DNA from: Anaerolineae bacterium
Lineage (GTDB): Bacteria; Chloroflexota; Anaerolineae; B4-G1; SLSP01
Length of the DNA: 9,541 bases
Assembly: GCA_018055515.1 (NCBI GenBank)
Contig: JAGPHL010000061.1
Span: forward strand, 3,523-13,063
Direction: 5' to 3'
The translations under genes were made by a program, and so were the position numbers. Below the pieces are notes generated by a model. That model was not told the DNA's origin. It saw nothing but the letters and a program-made list of their open reading frames with translations, and ran no database searches. Positions 6,725 through 9,541 of this stretch are shown piece after piece. Each line of letters starts with the position of its first letter. The first letter of the stretch is position 1.

Positions 6725-6826
6725 ACGCCATTCCGCCGGCCCAGCGCAATATCCCACAATTCAACAAATACCGCTCCATGAAGCCCAGAGACAGATTCAA
6801 GTTTTGGGTGGAATGACATTTGACTC

Positions 6827-6854
6827 TTGCGTTTCTGATTGGGCATGATATAAT
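6827..6854 (+). promoter_or_regulatory. Candidate sigma-70 promoter (extended -10) for the RpiR cluster
   Basis: A perfect TATAAT (6849-6854) is preceded directly by TGA, giving an extended -10 element TGnTATAAT (6846-6854). TTGCGT at 6827-6832 is a moderate -35 at 16-nt spacing. A better-looking TTGACT at 6820 is too far away (23 nt). Transcription should begin near 6861, leaving a leader of about 70 nt. The AT-rich setting inside GC-rich DNA supports the call. Confidence 0.6.
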
Positions 6855-6880
6855 ATGTGTATTCAAAAACTGAGCCTGGT

Positions 6881-6898
6881 AACTGGTTAATACCAGTT
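6881..6898. promoter_or_regulatory. Perfect inverted repeat, candidate operator for the RpiR regulators
   Basis: AACTGGT-TAAT-ACCAGTT is a perfect 7-bp inverted repeat with a 4-nt AT centre. It starts 27 bp after the -10 hexamer, just downstream of the expected transcription start, where a bound repressor would block initiation or early elongation. A second half-site CTGGTA at 6876-6881 can pair alternatively with TACCAG (6891-6896). Location before a regulator gene suggests autoregulation; the identity of the bound protein is inference. I found no second copy of the site in the window. Confidence 0.5.
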
Positions 6899-6911
6899 GT
6901 AACGCACATGC

Positions 6912-6938
6912 AAACATTAACAAGGGATTCAAATGTTT
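6912..6938 (+). promoter_or_regulatory. Inverted repeat enclosing the ribosome site and start codon of the first RpiR gene
   Basis: AAACATT (6912-6918) is exactly complementary to AATGTTT (6932-6938), which contains the ATG at 6933. The 13-nt loop displays the Shine-Dalgarno AAGGGA (6922-6927). In RNA this would be a weak, AU-rich 7-bp stem that pairs the start codon while leaving the ribosome site exposed. It might tune translation or be chance. Confidence 0.3.
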
Positions 6939-7859
6939 AAAGACCGCATCAGAAACGGCTACGCGCAGTTCTCCCCGGGATTCCGCCGGCTGGCCGATTT
7001 CATCCTGAACCACACTCTCGAGGCAGCGCTCCTCACGGCCACCGAGCTCGCGCAACGACTGGAAGTTGATCCGGCGACCGTCGTGCGGTTTGCGCAAGAA
7101 CTGGGCTATACGGGCTATCGCGAACTTTCCCAGGAGATCAAACAGTACATTCACGAACACATCACCGCGCCGCGCCAGCTGCCGGACATGGACTCAAAGG
7201 CATCAGAGGCAACGGAAGAACAGCGTTTGGCAGCCCAGCTCCAAGGAATCTACCAACCGCTCCAATACCTTTCCCCTGCAGACTTGCGGCTGCTGGAAGA
7301 AATCGGCGCGACGCTCAACGCAGTTCCTGCTGTCTGGATCACCGCAGAAGGCTCGGCGATACATTTGGGACGGGCGTTCGCGCAAGAACTGCAAAATCTC
7401 GGATTGGCGGCGGAAGCGTTTGAATCTAACCTGATAGACATGGCGATGTACCTGGAACAGGTCCAGGCAGGGGATGCGCTGTTAGCCTTAGGCCATGAAG
7501 GCCCACAACTCAATCTGAGCCACGTTTTGCGTCTGGGGCAGGCCAAAGGCGGGCGCACCCTCTGCATCAGCAGCAATGGGATGCAGGCTGCAGCCAGAGA
7601 GGCGCAATTGACCCTCGCTTTTGCTCTCGGCGCGCCCTCCGCTATGTCAGGTCTGGCGCTCATCGCTGCAGTGCTGGCAGCCATTGCCAACATGATCAGC
7701 CAACAGCGAAAGGAAAGCCTTCAACAGCAGGAAGAATTACGGCAAAAGTATCTCCAACAGCTGGTAGAGTTGCGTCAGCAGGGACACGCTGACCCGGGCC
7801 TGGCCCTTGCCATTTGGTCTCAGATACTGAGCCGGGCAAATCGTCCTCCTATTTTGTGA
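6933..7859 (+). CDS. RpiR/MurR-family transcriptional regulator, first of three tandem paralogues
   Basis: A 308-residue DNA-binding regulator with an N-terminal HTH_6 domain (about 1-77) and a SIS domain (about 105-235). The HTH contains TATELAQRLEVDPATVVRFA with recognition-helix residues DPATVVRF at 46-53, followed by GYTGYRELSQEIK. RpiR proteins usually sense phosphorylated sugars through SIS loops. Here the loop normally reading SxSGxT is GHEGPQ (187-192), so ligand binding is probably altered. A Gln-rich helix (about 254-284, ten Gln) after the SIS core, probably coiled, is absent from the other complete paralogue. AAGGGA lies 5 nt before ATG 6933. It is the first gene behind the 6827-6854 promoter and the inverted repeat, with 61 bp to the next paralogue, so autoregulation of the cluster is plausible. 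Confidence 0.88.
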   Translation: MFKDRIRNGYAQFSPGFRRLADFILNHTLEAALLTATELAQRLEVDPATVVRFAQELGYTGYRELSQEIKQYIHEHITAPRQLPDMDSKASEATEEQRLAAQLQGIYQPLQYLSPADLRLLEEIGATLNAVPAVWITAEGSAIHLGRAFAQELQNLGLAAEAFESNLIDMAMYLEQVQAGDALLALGHEGPQLNLSHVLRLGQAKGGRTLCISSNGMQAAAREAQLTLAFALGAPSAMSGLALIAAVLAAIANMISQQRKESLQQQEELRQKYLQQLVELRQQGHADPGLALAIWSQILSRANRPPIL

Positions 7860-7920
7860 CCGTAAGGATATCGTTCCAGCATTGTCACCGTCAGCAAATC
7901 AAAGTAAGGAGATTTCAACC
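7860..7920 (+). other. Short gap between first and second RpiR genes
   Basis: Sixty-one bases containing the TAAGGAG ribosome site of the second copy. Like the 56-base gap before the third copy (8797-8852), it includes a CAGCAT hexamer followed by a CAG-containing stretch and an A-rich Shine-Dalgarno. This is weak evidence that the gap was duplicated together with the gene. There is no hairpin with a T-run, so no terminator is called. Confidence 0.35.
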
Positions 7921-8796
7921 ATGTTTCAAGAGCAAATTCGACAGTATTACGATAGTTTGACACCGGGTTTTCGCAAATTGGCCGATTTCATCATGGACCA
8001 CACACTCGACGCGGCCTTCCTCACCGTCACCGAAATCTCCCGCCGTGTAGGAGTGGATCCGGCCACCGTCGTCCGCTTTGCGCAGGAGATCGGCTATAGC
8101 GGGTATCGCGAGCTCTCACACGAGATCAAACATTACGTGCGCGATCAGGTGACGACTACCTACCGCAAAAGCGTCGAGGCCGAAAGTGAAGAGGCGCTGG
8201 TGCACCAGCTTCTGGACAGCACACGCCAAAACCTCGCAGATTTTTCCATGACCGAGACACCCAAACTCGGTGAAGCGCTCCGGGTCCTCAAACAGGCGCC
8301 GCACATCTGGATCACAGGGGAAGGCCCTCAACAAGCCATCGCACAGTTCCTGGCACGGATGTTGCAAGTCGCCGACATCCAGGCCCAGGCGTTTGCGCCG
8401 GATATGCTCAGCGTTGCCACGGCCCTCAGCAAGATGGAGGCGGGAGACGCGCTGCTGGTGCTGGCCATCAGCGCGCCGGACATTGATTCCGGATATCTGG
8501 TGCGGATGGCGCGCGAGAAAGGCGTGCACACGATCACGATCGCCGACAACACCCTCTGCGCGCCGGCCCACGAAGCCGAACTGGTCGTCCTTGTTCCCAC
8601 CACCGGCGAGACCGGTATCCCGAATACCGGCGCCGCGCTCGCGGTCATCGCGCTGATTTGGGAAGCGCTGGCGGGCACCACGGCGGCCAAGACAGCCGAG
8701 TCCTTCGCCGCCTACAACGAGTATCTCAGCGAAATCCTGGAGCTGCGCACCCACACTCCCGCTTACGAAGCAATCCTCCCTCAGACGAAAGTTTGA
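7921..8796 (+). CDS. RpiR/MurR-family transcriptional regulator, second of three tandem paralogues
   Basis: A 291-residue HTH_6 plus SIS regulator. The HTH aligns without gaps to both neighbours; DPATVVRFAQEIGYSGYRE is at 46-64. The SIS domain begins near APHIWITGEGP (I131, G133-E134-G135). Its second loop is ISAPDID (183-189) instead of the sugar-phosphate SxSGxT, and TIADN follows at the next strand. The frame is open upstream to 7882, but ATG 7921 is preferred: TAAGGAG (7905-7911) precedes it at 9 nt, and the start MFQEQI matches the paralogues' MFQERI and MFKDRI. No promoter was seen in the 61-bp gap, so it probably shares a transcript with the first copy. The target genes are unknown; they may be the neighbouring transport or sugar genes usually found with RpiR proteins, but none is in the window. 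Confidence 0.88.
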   Translation: MFQEQIRQYYDSLTPGFRKLADFIMDHTLDAAFLTVTEISRRVGVDPATVVRFAQEIGYSGYRELSHEIKHYVRDQVTTTYRKSVEAESEEALVHQLLDSTRQNLADFSMTETPKLGEALRVLKQAPHIWITGEGPQQAIAQFLARMLQVADIQAQAFAPDMLSVATALSKMEAGDALLVLAISAPDIDSGYLVRMAREKGVHTITIADNTLCAPAHEAELVVLVPTTGETGIPNTGAALAVIALIWEALAGTTAAKTAESFAAYNEYLSEILELRTHTPAYEAILPQTKV

Positions 8797-8852
8797 CAGC
8801 TGATTCGGCCTTACAGCATCAACGCATTCAGTATTAAGGAAAGGAGACTACC

Positions 8853-9541
8853 ATGTTTCAAGAACGGATTGAAGAGCATTATGCTAATTTGACCCCTGGA
8901 TTTCGCCGCCTGGCAGATTTCATCCTCAACCAAACCCTTGATGTTGCCTTCCTGACGGCGACAGAACTGTCCCGGCGCGTCGGGATTGATCCGGCGACCG
9001 TCGTACGTTTCTCACAGGAAATCGGCTATAGCGGGTTCCGGGAGCTCTCCAGGGAAATCAAGGCCTACGTGCGCGGGGAGATCGCGCAGACCTACCACAA
9101 GGCCGTTGAGGCAGGCAACGAAGAGGATCTCGTGCAGGCGCTCTTTGCTACCAAAGCCCAGGACCTGGAACAGTTTGCGACCACCGAGGCCCCTCATCTG
9201 GCCCAGGCGTTGAAGATGCTCCAGGACGCAGAACGTATCTGGATCGTCGGGGAATTCCCCAGCTATGACATCGCCCGGTATCTGGCGGAAAGCCTCGCCC
9301 CGTTGGGGATTCCCGTCTTCCACTTCGCCCCCAGCATGGTGGAAGTCGCCAAGGCCACTAACGAAATGCAGGCTGGTGATGTGCTGCTGGCGCTGGTCTT
9401 TGGCACCCCCGGCATTGACACCGGTCACGCGGTCAAACTGGCGAACGCTAAAGGTATCCCCACCGTCTGCATTACCGACAGCGGGACGACCCTGGCCGCG
9501 CGTGAGGCCGAGATGGCCATCACCACCCCCGGCCAAAGCCC
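8853..9541 (+). CDS. RpiR/MurR-family transcriptional regulator, third tandem paralogue (cut by window end)
   Basis: The frame is open from ATG 8853 to the last base with no stop, giving 229 residues of an expected 290 or so. AAGGAG (8841-8846) lies 6 nt upstream. MFQERIEEHYANLTPGFRR opens an HTH domain whose DPATVVRFSQEIGYSGFRE (46-64) is nearly identical to the second copy. The SIS domain follows, with IWIVGEFPS (129-137) and the loop VFGTPGID (182-189) in place of SxSGxT. The missing part would be the end of the SIS domain and the C-terminal helix. The 56-bp gap from the second copy contains no evident promoter or terminator, which suggests one operon of at least three regulators. Further copies may follow beyond the window. 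Confidence 0.88.
   Translation, partial: MFQERIEEHYANLTPGFRRLADFILNQTLDVAFLTATELSRRVGIDPATVVRFSQEIGYSGFRELSREIKAYVRGEIAQTYHKAVEAGNEEDLVQALFATKAQDLEQFATTEAPHLAQALKMLQDAERIWIVGEFPSYDIARYLAESLAPLGIPVFHFAPSMVEVAKATNEMQAGDVLLALVFGTPGIDTGHAVKLANAKGIPTVCITDSGTTLAAREAEMAITTPGQS

Larger units (their letters stand above)
6621..6932. other. Divergent intergenic region between the lipoprotein and the RpiR cluster
   Basis: This 312-bp region contains no credible gene; the small open frames in it lack ribosome sites and family features. It holds one promoter candidate in each direction. A near-palindrome CTGACACGTCAG (6663-6674) lies in the presumed lipoprotein leader, and a perfect inverted repeat (6881-6898) lies in the presumed regulator leader. 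The right half is clearly AT-richer than the coding DNA on both sides. Confidence 0.7.

Noticed and set aside
6820..6825. TTGACT as the -35 element of the RpiR promoter
   Set aside because: It is 23 nt from the TATAAT, too far for sigma-70; TTGCGT at 16 nt plus the extended -10 is a better fit.
7882..7920. Longer N-terminus for the second RpiR gene
   Set aside because: The extra 13 residues lack similarity to the paralogues, and the TAAGGAG site serves the ATG at 7921.

Overview
The window is GC-rich bacterial DNA with short intergenic gaps and clear Shine-Dalgarno sites. It most resembles the Chloroflexota (Anaerolineae-like). That placement is inferred from the style of the tandem RpiR regulators, the PAPP-A/SD-scarf-like lipoprotein and the short-period repeats between genes; no rRNA or other phylogenetic marker is present.

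Positions 1-6075 hold a plus-strand run of six genes: a UDP-glucose dehydrogenase, two M16-family metallopeptidase homologues, holo-ACP synthase (AcpS), D-aminoacyl-tRNA deacylase (DTD) and a protein that looks like a degenerate DprA/Smf. From the second M16 gene onward the genes lie 13 bp apart, 2 bp apart, then overlap by 4 bp, so they are probably co-translated. The two M16 proteins have complementary halves of the split active site: the first has HxxEH and the distal Glu but no Arg/Tyr pair, and the second has the Arg/Tyr pair but no metal ligands. They are predicted to form one heterodimeric peptidase. Their genes are separated by an unusual 254-bp spacer made of several unrelated short-period repeats.

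Positions 6081-6620 encode, on the minus strand, a small lipoprotein with an SD-scarf-like domain. It converges on the DprA-like gene with 5 bp between them and diverges from the regulator cluster to its right. The 312-bp divergent region (6621-6932) has a plausible sigma-70 promoter for each direction. It also holds a perfect 7-bp inverted repeat just downstream of the rightward promoter, a candidate operator.

Positions 6933-9541 hold three tandem paralogous RpiR/MurR-family regulators (HTH plus SIS); the third is cut by the window edge. Their DNA-recognition segments are nearly identical, while their SIS domains have diverged and lost the usual Ser/Thr-rich sugar-phosphate loop. The working hypothesis is a paralogue set that binds one common operator, possibly as mixed oligomers, and senses different or non-canonical ligands. 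This array and the complementary M16 pair are the most interesting parts of an otherwise fairly ordinary region. I see no CRISPR, insertion sequence, tRNA or rRNA.
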